From NCBI GenBank assembly GCA_963733265.1, contig CAVTCF010000002.1, forward strand, positions 558,001 through 622,000: a stretch of 64,000 nucleotides of DNA, written 5' to 3'. Positions within the stretch are counted from its first letter, which is position 1. Each line of letters starts with the position of its first letter. Below the pieces are notes generated by a model. The model had not been told where the DNA came from and made no database searches. It saw only the letters and a program-made list of their open reading frames with translations. Shown here in pieces: positions 35,075-42,909 of the stretch. Position numbers and translations under genes: made by a program. Source of the stretch: PALSA-1006 sp963733265. Its GTDB lineage: Bacteria > Pseudomonadota > Gammaproteobacteria > Burkholderiales > Gallionellaceae.

Positions 35075-35186
35075 GATAACTGGTCAGCATGTCCAAGGCT
35101 TTTGTTGCCTGTGGCGATAACAGGATATTTATTTGCTTTGCCGGGAAGCTCTCGAACTTCTCTGATAGACGTTTTGCTCTGCTTGC
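34998..35186 (-). pseudogene. Small DNA-binding protein, C-terminal part (split by RIT element)
   Basis: 62 codons and a stop, read on the minus strand, starting directly at the RIT boundary: ASRAKRLSEKFESFPAKQIN, then ILLSPQATKALDML and a C-terminal helix EELLIHAYAKQSKE. The first part lies at 37969-38079. Joined without the intervening 2782 bp they give one frame of 99 residues, TPAQRQQ followed by ASRAKR. The pattern (basic N-terminus, a strand QINILLS, two helices) fits ribbon-helix-helix-type plasmid or island regulators. Confidence 0.7.
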
Positions 35187-35318
35187 TAATGCCGACTCCC
35201 GGATTATGCCGCGTCATTAGCATTGGTTCTTCTCTGCAGTGCCTATTATGATTGCTGAGTCGGCATAATCCGTATGATTTCTCCAAGCTGGCAATCACGC
35301 CGGCCAAGGAGAAATCAC

Positions 35319-36554
35319 ATGATCACGACAGACACAATCAAAGATGGTGTAGCTGAAGCACTGCTACTCCGTCACATTGAAGCATTTCTCGAACAACTGC
35401 GGACAGCGAGATACGCTGAAGAAACGCTTCGCAAAAAACGATGGGTGTTGACGGCCTTCGCGCGATGGATGAAGGACCAGAACATAACCTTGCCTAACCT
35501 TGATGAATCCGTTATTGCCGAGTTCGTGAAGCGCTTAATTGGCTCACCAGCGGCCCGTGTTCAGTTCGAACTTGCGGTATTGCGGCAGTTACTTGCATAT
35601 CTGCGCTGTCAGGCCGAAGTTCCGTTGGAGGCACCGAGCGACGAGTCTGCGATTCACCTCATCAACTGCCGTTACGTGGATTACCTGAGGCAAGATCGTG
35701 GCCTTGCGGAGAATTCGGTGCTCGTTTACGCACCTTTCATTCGTGATTTCCTTAATAGCAGGAATGCTGGTGACGGTCATGTATTGCCTGGCACCTTCGA
35801 CGTCATGACGATTCGAAACCATCTCCTTGCCCGCAGCAATGGTCGGTCAGGCGAGTACATGCGGCTTATGGCGGTGGCACTCAGATCGTTTTGCCATTTC
35901 CTCTTTCTACGCGGAGATACGCCTCGCGATCTATCGAATTCGATACCCACGGTCATCAAGTGGCGGCAGTCATCCGTACCAAAATTCCTCACGCCAGAGC
36001 AAGAAGAATGTGTTCTCGCATCTACAGACCGATCGACGCCGCGCGGGCGTCGTGACTACGCAATCTTGCTGCTGTTAGCGCGACTCGGCTTGCGCGCGAG
36101 CGAAATCGTTTCACTCGAACTTGGTGACATCCGCTGGCGTTCAGGGGAGCTCGTTATCCACGGCAAGGGTCAAATGGTTGAGCATGTGCCACTGCTATCC
36201 GATATTGGTGAGGCGCTGGCGATCTATCTTCACGATGATCGTGGCGCAAGCGCATCCCGGCGGGTATTTTTGCGAATGTGGGCGCCGCGAGTTGGCTTGG
36301 CGGGACCGGCAGCGATAGGGCATATAGTCCGACTGGCCTTTGCTCATGCAGGATTCCGTCCCGCATGCCGGGGTGCGGCACATCTGTTCCGTCACGGCTT
36401 GGCGACGACGATGATTCGTCACGGAGCATCTATGGCGGAGATTGCCGAAGTCTTGCGGCATCGATCACAAGACAGTACTGCGATTTATGCGAAAGTATCT
36501 TTCGAGGCACTGCGTGGTGTTGCCCGGGCCTGGCCAACGATGGGAGGTGCATGA
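35319..36554 (+). CDS. RIT tyrosine recombinase A
   Basis: 411 residues from the ATG at 35319 (AAGGAG upstream; the open frame begins at 35274). N-terminal SAM-like core-binding domain (about 15-110 and a second helical part), catalytic domain from about 220. Catalytic motifs: RLGLRASEIVSLELGDI, AHLFRHGLATTMI, LRHRSQDSTAIYAKV with the nucleophilic Tyr. It ends in ATGA overlap with recombinase B. Confidence 0.92.
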   Translation: MITTDTIKDGVAEALLLRHIEAFLEQLRTARYAEETLRKKRWVLTAFARWMKDQNITLPNLDESVIAEFVKRLIGSPAARVQFELAVLRQLLAYLRCQAEVPLEAPSDESAIHLINCRYVDYLRQDRGLAENSVLVYAPFIRDFLNSRNAGDGHVLPGTFDVMTIRNHLLARSNGRSGEYMRLMAVALRSFCHFLFLRGDTPRDLSNSIPTVIKWRQSSVPKFLTPEQEECVLASTDRSTPRGRRDYAILLLLARLGLRASEIVSLELGDIRWRSGELVIHGKGQMVEHVPLLSDIGEALAIYLHDDRGASASRRVFLRMWAPRVGLAGPAAIGHIVRLAFAHAGFRPACRGAAHLFRHGLATTMIRHGASMAEIAEVLRHRSQDSTAIYAKVSFEALRGVARAWPTMGGA

Positions 36555-37501
36555 TGAGTACGATCCGCGACTCACTGATCCAGTACGTGGCCGTTCGCCG
36601 TACCCTTGGGGCGAAATTCTATGAACCGGCATTGGCACTTGATCACTTTGTAGACTTGCTCGAACGCGAGGGAGCCGAGTTCGTTACAATCGATCTGGCC
36701 CTGCGCTGGGCAATGGAACCCAAACTTGCCCAACGTGCCACATGGGGACGGCGCCTCTCACAAGTGCGGGGATTTGCTGCGTGGCTCAGTGCCACTGATA
36801 TTCGGAACGAGGTTCCGCCAAAGCGACTCCTGAATGCGCGTCGCCGGCGCAATTCGCCGCATATCTATACTGACCAAGAAATTGACCTACTCATGACCCA
36901 AGCCGCCCGACTGCATTCGCGGTCAGGAATGCGGGCATTGACCTATTCGACGCTTATCGGGCTTCTGGTCGCGACCGGCCTCAGGCCAAGTGAGGCCATT
37001 GGACTCGACCGGTCTGATGTAGACCTTGTGAACGGAATACTATCAATCCGGGAATCTAAGTTCGGGAAATCGCGCTTTGTTCCGATTGAAGAGTCGACTC
37101 GTGCTGCACTTGAGCACTATACACAATGTCGTGACCGGATCTGCCAGCTTCGGTTAAGTGATGCGTTTCTCATTGGCGAGCGCGGTACGAGGTTGAATGG
37201 TTGCTCTGCCCGTAGCATGTTTGCAAGAATTTCCCGCGCGGTCGGCCTGCGTGCACCAACAGAGCACGGGCGAAATGGTCACGGGCCGCGCCTCCAGGAC
37301 TTCAGGCATAGCTTTGCGACAGGCAGACTTGTCGAATGGTATCGCGCCGGGCTGGACGTTACACTGGAACTGCCAAAGCTTGCCACCTACCTCGGTCACG
37401 TTGATGTCGGCCTCACTTATTGGTACATCGAAGCTGTTCCTGAGCTTCTCCAGTTCGCGGCCAAATATCTTGATAAGGATCAACCGGGAGAACAGCCATG
37501 A
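36551..37501 (+). CDS. RIT tyrosine recombinase B
   Basis: 316 residues from the ATG overlapping the stop of A. Core-binding domain about 1-95, catalytic domain about 110-310. Motifs: ATGLRPSEAIGLDRSDV (Arg), LQDFRHSFATGRLVEWYR (His-x-x-Arg type, here DFRH) and LGHVDVGLTYWYIEAVPELL with the candidate Tyr. Intact. Confidence 0.92.
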   Translation: MMSTIRDSLIQYVAVRRTLGAKFYEPALALDHFVDLLEREGAEFVTIDLALRWAMEPKLAQRATWGRRLSQVRGFAAWLSATDIRNEVPPKRLLNARRRRNSPHIYTDQEIDLLMTQAARLHSRSGMRALTYSTLIGLLVATGLRPSEAIGLDRSDVDLVNGILSIRESKFGKSRFVPIEESTRAALEHYTQCRDRICQLRLSDAFLIGERGTRLNGCSARSMFARISRAVGLRAPTEHGRNGHGPRLQDFRHSFATGRLVEWYRAGLDVTLELPKLATYLGHVDVGLTYWYIEAVPELLQFAAKYLDKDQPGEQP

Positions 37502-37842
37502 ACGCCACTGTTCTTCCATCTCTCGTCCAACGCTTCTTTACGCAGCGCTTGCTTGAGCAGCAAGGTCTAAGTTCACACACGGTGGCAAGCTATCGCGACA
37601 CATTCCGTTTGCTGCTGGGTTTCGCTACGCAGCAATTTGGACTTGCGCCTTCCAAATTGCTGATGGAAGAACTCGACGCGTCTTTCATGGAAAAATTCCT
37701 TCGGCACCTTGAGCTGGACAGAGGCAATTCTGTGCGGACACGAAACACACGCCTCGCCGCAGTGCACGCCAATGCCAATGGTGTCGTGCCAACTCGGTAT
37801 ATGCCTCCCGACCCATTACTGGCCTTCCTCGATGCGCTTTGA
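37498..37842 (+). pseudogene. RIT tyrosine recombinase C with internal deletion
   Basis: 114 codons. The N-terminal SAM-like domain is normal (LSSHTVASYRDTFRLLLGFA... to RNTRLAAVHA at about 94), but the entire catalytic domain is missing. The remaining tail PPDPLLAFLDAL resembles the end of such proteins, which suggests an internal, frame-keeping deletion of roughly 200 codons. No Arg-His-Arg-Tyr residues remain. Starts by ATGA overlap with B. Confidence 0.75.
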
Positions 37843-37936
37843 TAATGCCGACAAATAAGATGACTAAGAACAAGGATCCTCCCTACAGTTGTAGCCCCGC
37901 ACTTTGGGACGCGGCATAATCCGGGAGTCGGCATTA

Positions 37937-37968
37937 TCTTTGTCATGCCGCTAGCGGCATGACAAAGA
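37937..37968. repeat. Perfect 32-base palindrome at the RIT right end
   Basis: Sixteen-base arms (TCTTTGTCATGCCGCT and its exact inverse) without spacer, lying between the right RIT repeat and the interrupted gene. Removing it with the RIT element restores the reading frame of the interrupted gene, so it arrived with or after the element. Nothing like it is present at the left boundary. Confidence 0.85.
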
Positions 37969-38079
37969 TTGTTGCCTCTGTGCCGGTGTCATCGCTTTGC
38001 CTGTAGCGGGTCTTCCGCGCGTGGTTGTCGGTTTTTTATCGTGTTCAATGGATGTGTCTTTGGCTGTATCTTTTTTCAT
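37969..38079 (-). pseudogene. Small DNA-binding protein, N-terminal part (split by RIT element)
   Basis: 37 codons from the ATG at 38079, preceded by CGGAGAC. The product starts MKKDTAKDTSIEHDKKPTTT, then RGRPATGKAMTPAQRQQ. The RGRPATGKA...TPAQRQ pattern occurs in basic N-termini of small plasmid and island regulators. Continues at 35186 on the other side of the RIT element. Confidence 0.7.
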
Positions 38080-38100
38080 ATTGTCTCCGTTTAATTAAAC

Positions 38101-38146
38101 GTGACTAGTCACGCTTTTTCCTGTCGCCTATAAAGTGACTTGTCAC
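38101..38146. promoter_or_regulatory. Paired GTGAC(T/A)(T/A)GTCAC operators
   Basis: GTGACTAGTCAC at 38101-38112 and GTGACTTGTCAC at 38135-38146, 34 bases apart, end 21 bases upstream of the ATG of the split DNA-binding gene. Two more copies are at 34990 and 35063. Repeated palindromes next to a ribbon-helix-helix-like regulator suggest autoregulatory or partition-type binding sites. The binding protein is an inference. Confidence 0.6.
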
Positions 38147-38156
38147 GATATTTAAC

Positions 38157-38404
38157 TTATTGCCTGTCGCGCATGGTTTTGCCACTCAGGTTGATTTTGT
38201 AGGCGTTGTGAACCACGCGATCCAGAATGGCATCGGCCAGCGTTGGATCCCCTATCGCTTCATGCCAATGCGCAATGGGTAACTGGCTGGTGATGATCGT
38301 CGCACGCAGGTTGTAGCGATCGTCCAGTATTTCCAGCAGGTCGCGCCTGTGTTGATCGGTGAGCACGGCAAGTCCCCATTCATCCAGGATGAGAACATGC
38401 GTGA
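38157..38404 (-). pseudogene. IstB remnant (C-terminal third)
   Basis: About 80 residues matching the C-terminal half of IS21 helper ATPases: Walker B-like VLILDEWGL, then IITSQLPIAHWHEAIGD and ILDRVVHNAYKINLSG. The N-terminal part with Walker A is missing. The upstream junction, near 38404, runs into the start of the next gene on the other strand. Confidence 0.82.
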
Positions 38405-39416
38405 GTCGTCTTTGGTTCCAACAACTATTTTGGAATGGCCAGAATGTACGGACATGGCTCCCGATCAAAAACTTATTTGGTTGTGGCTTTGGGCGAACCG
38501 ATATGTTCAGGCGAACGGTGCAGGACTAATTCCAATAATTCCCTGTGCTGCAACTCTGGGTTTGCCACCTGATGCTCTAAGAGGAGGACTAGAGAATATT
38601 GCTAAACGCGGCTTAATTGTTTTCGACAATAAAACTTGCGAAGTATTTATTCTGAAATGGTTCCGTTTTCACAAATTTAAAACACCGGTGGCGAAAAAAA
38701 TTTTGAACTCGCTGAATGAAAAGGTTGAATCCGCTTTGATAAAAAAATTTATTAGCGAAATATCAATGAGTTGCAAACCAACTGCAGCAGCAGCTCCAAG
38801 GGCATCTTCATCTGCTGCTAAAGCAGCAAAACCAAAAGCTGCAGCAGCGGCAAATGAGAGTTTTGACAACAATCAATCGCATTCATCCAATGAAGTTCAA
38901 CCTAACGGCAAGCTGATTGGCTTGCCTACGGTCGACAATTCCAATTCACTTCAATCAGTGGAGCAAATAGCCATTCAACTAGGTTTTCATTTACCCCTAG
39001 ATACTTTCAATCGCAAAGAAGACATTGACGCAATAAACCACATGCTGAATAAATTTTCGCGAAATGAAATTTGTAAAGCGATATTGCGAGTAAAGACTGC
39101 ACCATCAAAACATCGAATCGCATGGCAGTCAAATGTTTGGAAAGAGCTCCATTTGGCCCGTGACTTGGCTACCATGGATCAAAATAAAGTTCTGCAAGAT
39201 CCTTTGGTCAACTATGTTGGTAACACGTACAGAACTAAATCCGGCAAATTTGCAAAAATACGAAAGGGAAAAAATGATACATTTGCTTTTTTTGAAATTC
39301 ATCCTGATGCTACTTTGTCAGATCCTTCAAGGTGTATCACTGTACCTGATCAAGAGAGCATTATTTCTGCCGGACTTAAGATTGATTCTGGTGAATGGGA
39401 ATTAGTTCTCTTGTGA
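38397..39416 (+). CDS. Putative replication-associated protein
   Basis: About 339 residues from the Met at 38397 (frame open from 38349). The N-terminal 90 residues (LVPTTILEWPECTDMAPDQK, then ALRGGLENIAKRGLIV and ILKWFRFHKF) have the winged-helix pattern of phage or plasmid replisome organiser proteins. An Ala/Lys/Ser-rich linker (about 128-155) separates it from a C-terminal part of unknown fold. The start codon lies within the istB scrap, so the original 5' end may have been replaced. The assignment is tentative. Confidence 0.5.
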   Translation: MRESSLVPTTILEWPECTDMAPDQKLIWLWLWANRYVQANGAGLIPIIPCAATLGLPPDALRGGLENIAKRGLIVFDNKTCEVFILKWFRFHKFKTPVAKKILNSLNEKVESALIKKFISEISMSCKPTAAAAPRASSSAAKAAKPKAAAAANESFDNNQSHSSNEVQPNGKLIGLPTVDNSNSLQSVEQIAIQLGFHLPLDTFNRKEDIDAINHMLNKFSRNEICKAILRVKTAPSKHRIAWQSNVWKELHLARDLATMDQNKVLQDPLVNYVGNTYRTKSGKFAKIRKGKNDTFAFFEIHPDATLSDPSRCITVPDQESIISAGLKIDSGEWELVLL

Positions 39417-39702
39417 AACAAAACACATGCACTATAGGTAATCATCAACTCGAAGTTTTTTTCAGAGGAAGACTTCGAGTCTTTTATAAAGTATCGCTCA
39501 GTGCTACAAATATACTTCCGCTTCATTCAGACCTTGTTTCTATGTTGGGTCAATTTGAGACAATATATGCGAACAATTGCGATGAGCCAAGCGACAATCT
39601 GATCATTCGCTACAGCAATTGGCGGACGAGGAATAAACTGGTAGTCTTTCTCCACGCGTTCAATTGCCCCCCAACTTGGTTGAGATTGCGACACCATTTT
39701 GC
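39417..39702. other. Noncoding or degraded stretch
   Basis: Open frames run on both strands (for example 39527-39811 minus) but none has a family match, a ribosome binding site or a sensible composition. Probably decayed DNA between the replication-like gene and the HsdR scrap. Confidence 0.35.
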
Positions 39703-39807
39703 TAAGACGGAACTTACGTTCGGCTCTACGTAGAAAAGATGTATCAGTTGTTCGGCACAAAGATGGATACGTTGCTGGATGAATTGAATGAAGTGTTGGT
39801 CGCCTGA
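39703..39807 (+). pseudogene. HsdR C-terminal scrap
   Basis: About 34 codons ending in YQLFGTKMDTLLDELNEVLV and a TGA at 39805. This looks like the C-terminal helix of a type I restriction enzyme R subunit. A stop lies in frame just upstream, so nothing else remains. The Fic gene that follows is the sort of gene often found in type I restriction loci. Confidence 0.5.
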
Positions 39808-39897
39808 GCATTAAACAAAATTATTTGGCGCACAAAAATATTGCGCGCCAAATAAAATGGCGCGATACTACGTTTCGCGCCACAAAAAGCTAATTAC

Positions 39898-41295
39898 ATG
39901 CCAAAAATAGTTTCAACCCAACAACTCGATCAGATTGTTGAACTGATAGCCCTATATCCGGCAGGCATCGGCATGGAGGAGTTGGCTCAGACCGTTGGCA
40001 CAAACTTGCCGCGCCGCACGTTACAACGGCGCATAGCTACACTGATCGAACAAAAACGAATCCGAGCCGAGGGCGAAGGGCGTGCAATCAAGTATTTGCT
40101 AGCGCCAATTAGCGGAGCGATAGATGCAACCGATGGCGCGGATTTCATGTCGGCAACTGTTGAAGTCTATGTGCCAGTTTCGCCCGAAGGCGAAGAGATA
40201 AAAAATTATGTTCGCCAACCGCGCCAAAAACGCAAACCGGTCAGCTACCAGCTAGGATTTTTAGAACAATATCGCCCTAATCAAACCGATTATCTGCCTG
40301 AATCGTTACGCATCCAATTGCATAATTTAGGTCGCTCACCCGCCGAGCAAACGCCGGCAGGCACCTTCGCCCGCGATATTCTGAATCGGCTGCTCATTGA
40401 TCTCTCATGGGCATCTTCAAAGCTTGAAGGCAACACTTACAGTCGCCTCGACACCGAGCGCTTAATCGAATTTGGTCAGGCTGCCGAAGGCAAGGATGCA
40501 CTGGAAACCCAGATGATCCTGAACCACAAATCCGCCATCGAATATTTAGTGCGCGACCCCGAGCACGCGGACGTCAACCCTGAAACCATCATTGCTTTGC
40601 ACGCCTTTCTTTCCGACGGCCTGATGCCCGATCCGCTAACCTGTGGGCGTATTCGTACCCGCCCGGTGGAAATCGGCGGCAGCGTTTATCTGCCAATAGC
40701 CATGCCGCAACGCCTGGAAGAGATGTTCAATATCTTAATGAAAATGGCGGCGGAAATTCAAGATCCGTTCGAGCAATCATTTTTCCTGATGGTGCATCTG
40801 CCATACCTGCAACCTTTCGAGGACGTTAACAAGCGCGTCTCACGTCTGGCCGCCAATATCCCGCTCATTCATCACAACCTGTGCCCGCTTTCATTCATCG
40901 ACGTGCCGCAGCAAGCCTATGTGGATGCGGTGCTGGGCATCTACGAACTAAACCGTATCGAACTCTTGCGCGACGTTTTCGTCTGGGCGTATGAGCGCTC
41001 CTGCCAGCAATACGTTGCCGTGCAACAGCAACTGGTTCCACCGGACACCTTCCGCCTGCGCTATCGCAACGAACTGACCAAAGCAGTGCGCGCCATTGTG
41101 CGCGGTGGACTACCTGCCAACGAAACAGCGATACGTTCTACCATGCCCGCCACGGTGATACACGAAGATCAACTGCGTTTTGTGGATCTGGCAATGGAGG
41201 AATTCAAAGCGCTTCATAGTGGTAATGCGATCCGCTTCGGTTTGCGTCCGCTAGAATTTGCAGCGTGGTTGGAAAGGGATAGCAAGCGTGGGTAA
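39898..41295 (+). CDS. Fic-domain protein with altered catalytic motif
   Basis: 465 residues. An N-terminal winged helix (about 5-65) precedes an alpha-inhibitory motif S-S-K-L-E-G-N at 173-179 and a Fic domain (about 190-340). The Fic core reads LQPFEDVNKRVSR at 304-316; the usual catalytic His of HPFxDGNGR is Gln305, while Asp309, Asn311 and Arg313 remain. Canonical Fic enzymes transfer AMP to protein hydroxyl groups. Loss of the His suggests a different or no transferase activity, but this variant recurs in annotated proteins. A C-terminal extension (about 345-460) is helical. Intact. Confidence 0.88.
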   Translation: MPKIVSTQQLDQIVELIALYPAGIGMEELAQTVGTNLPRRTLQRRIATLIEQKRIRAEGEGRAIKYLLAPISGAIDATDGADFMSATVEVYVPVSPEGEEIKNYVRQPRQKRKPVSYQLGFLEQYRPNQTDYLPESLRIQLHNLGRSPAEQTPAGTFARDILNRLLIDLSWASSKLEGNTYSRLDTERLIEFGQAAEGKDALETQMILNHKSAIEYLVRDPEHADVNPETIIALHAFLSDGLMPDPLTCGRIRTRPVEIGGSVYLPIAMPQRLEEMFNILMKMAAEIQDPFEQSFFLMVHLPYLQPFEDVNKRVSRLAANIPLIHHNLCPLSFIDVPQQAYVDAVLGIYELNRIELLRDVFVWAYERSCQQYVAVQQQLVPPDTFRLRYRNELTKAVRAIVRGGLPANETAIRSTMPATVIHEDQLRFVDLAMEEFKALHSGNAIRFGLRPLEFAAWLERDSKRG

Positions 41296-41357
41296 CTGTC
41301 AGATCAAGTCACGCCTACTACAGATAAACTACTACAGATAAACTGGGCCTGCCCATG

Positions 41358-41948
41358 CTAGATCGGTTTATCTTCATCCTCTGAGATGGACATAAATCCA
41401 TTTTTAAAGGCTTGTTCCATCAAATAGCACATGTTTTCATACCCCTTTTGAGTCAAAGGTTGATAAACAGTTTTTTTACGCGATGCGTGACCAAACGAGC
41501 CACCATAAGCCGTTGTCACTGATTCCCGGCTATGTCCTACTTCTTCCATAATTTTCATTTTTGCCACCTTTTCTAGTTGATTATCTATTTGCCCCGGGGT
41601 GCCTCCTTTTATAGGAAGCTTGGCCCCACCTGTTCTCTCCTCATACCGGCGATGCACGTACCCATGGCGCAGACCATGGGCAACGACACCTTCCAATTTT
41701 TTTGTGATTCCACAACTACTCATAATGTATTTGAAGCGATTGATAGCTTGCTCTAAAGTTTTACCTGGCCGACACACCACCCCCTTCTTGTCGTCACACA
41801 TGCTTTTTGCTTTATCCAATACAGCACGTTGATATTCACTAACAATGGGCACCAAACGAGGGCGGCCTCCCTTCGTTCCCCAACGAACGTGGAGAGTTTC
41901 ACCTTCGTCCGCAATTTTAGGTTTGAGCATAATCGCTTCAGTTCGCCT
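41358..41948 (-). pseudogene. Tyrosine integrase, C-terminal segment (split gene)
   Basis: 196 codons and stop containing the catalytic domain: RRTEAIMLKP (Arg region), VAHGLRHGYVHRRYEE (His-Leu-Arg-His), VGHSRESVTTAYGG (His and candidate Tyr). Its 5' end stops at the IS21 boundary. Together with segments at 44645-44705 and 45734-46233, counting each target duplication once, the frame is 1152 bases (384 codons), so the gene was whole before the two insertions. Confidence 0.88.
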
Positions 41949-42108
41949 TAAGCTGTCACTTTTCGGCGTTAAGGCGCCACTGATTTTCGCCGTAATGGCG
42001 CCACTTTGAAGTGTCATTTCAGGGGCTCAAACTGGGTGTAAAGAATGCGTGATTTTTGCTGTTTTTGCAATCGCATTATTTACTCTATTTGTTGCTGACG
42101 GCCCTGTC

Positions 42109-42909
42109 TCAAGTCTGAGTAGGTTTACCTCCTTTCTTTGCCGGCGTTTTTGGCATTTCCGGCATTGGCTGCGGGTCGCGGTAACTCGGCCCATCCAAAA
42201 CCACGCGATACGCGCCGTGGCGTAATCGATCCAGTGTTGCTGCGCCGATCATTTTATTTGCGGCGAATGCTTCACCCCATTCATCAAAGTCGAGATTGCT
42301 GGTCAGAATGGTTGCGGCGCGCTCGTAGCGTTCGGCGATCAAGTCATGGAAGTCTTCATCTTCCGGTGAACGCAAGGGTTTGAGTCCGAAATCATCAATG
42401 ATCAGCAGATGCACTTTGACCAGTGATTTAAATCGCCGCGCGTAATTGCCGGTGGCCTGAGCTGCGCGCAAACTGCTCAGGAGTTGGGTCTGCGTAATGA
42501 ACAACACGTCATAACCCTGACGGGCAGCCGCATGACCAAGCGACTGCGCCAGATGGCTTTTGCCGGTTCCGCACGGCCCCACAACCAATACGGCGACTTT
42601 CTCTTCAATGAAACGGCAGGTCGCCAGATCATGAACTGCCGTGCGGTTCAGATTGGGCAGTCGGTCGAAGTCGAATCCCTCCAGTGTTTTTTGGTTGCGG
42701 AAGCTTGCGCGACGCAGTCGCATATCCAGCTTCTTTTGTTCCCGCCTGGCGACTTCGTCATGAATCAACAGGCTGAGGAAGTCGGTGTAGGCCAGCTTGC
42801 GGTCGATGGCTTCGCGGTTGCGGGCTTCGAGTGAATCAAGAATGCCGGACAGGTGCAGTTGTTTGAGCAGGGATGTCAGTTCTGGAATTGTATGCATGGT
42901 AGTCCTCAT
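42109..42909 (-). CDS. istB: IS21 helper ATPase IstB
   Basis: 266 residues. AAA+ domain with Walker A VVGPCGTGKSHLAQSL (about 100-115), Walker B LLIIDDFGLKPL (about 168-179) and sensor ITSNLDFDEWGEAF. The C-terminus is Pro/Lys-rich. It assists IstA in strand transfer and target choice. Its ATG overlaps the istA stop (ATGA). Confidence 0.97.
   Translation of the reverse strand: MRTTMHTIPELTSLLKQLHLSGILDSLEARNREAIDRKLAYTDFLSLLIHDEVARREQKKLDMRLRRASFRNQKTLEGFDFDRLPNLNRTAVHDLATCRFIEEKVAVLVVGPCGTGKSHLAQSLGHAAARQGYDVLFITQTQLLSSLRAAQATGNYARRFKSLVKVHLLIIDDFGLKPLRSPEDEDFHDLIAERYERAATILTSNLDFDEWGEAFAANKMIGAATLDRLRHGAYRVVLDGPSYRDPQPMPEMPKTPAKKGGKPTQT

Larger units (their letters stand above)
35187..37936 (+). 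mobile_element. RIT element (recombinase in trio)
   Basis: 2750 bp bounded by perfect 29-bp inverted repeats (35187-35215 and 37908-37936; the left one begins TAATGCCGACTCCCGGATTA). It contains three tandem tyrosine recombinase genes overlapping by ATGA, which is the RIT architecture. A partial inner copy of the repeat (GAGTCGGCATAATCCG) lies near 35260. The element interrupts a small minus-strand gene. The third recombinase is deleted internally, so autonomous movement is doubtful. Confidence 0.88.

Noticed and set aside
35071..35307. 78-codon minus-strand frame as a gene
   Set aside because: It spans the RIT boundary in a frame different from the restored DNA-binding gene, so it is a chance frame.
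39527..39811. 94-codon minus-strand frame as a gene
   Set aside because: It overlaps the HsdR scrap on the other strand and has no start signal or family features.
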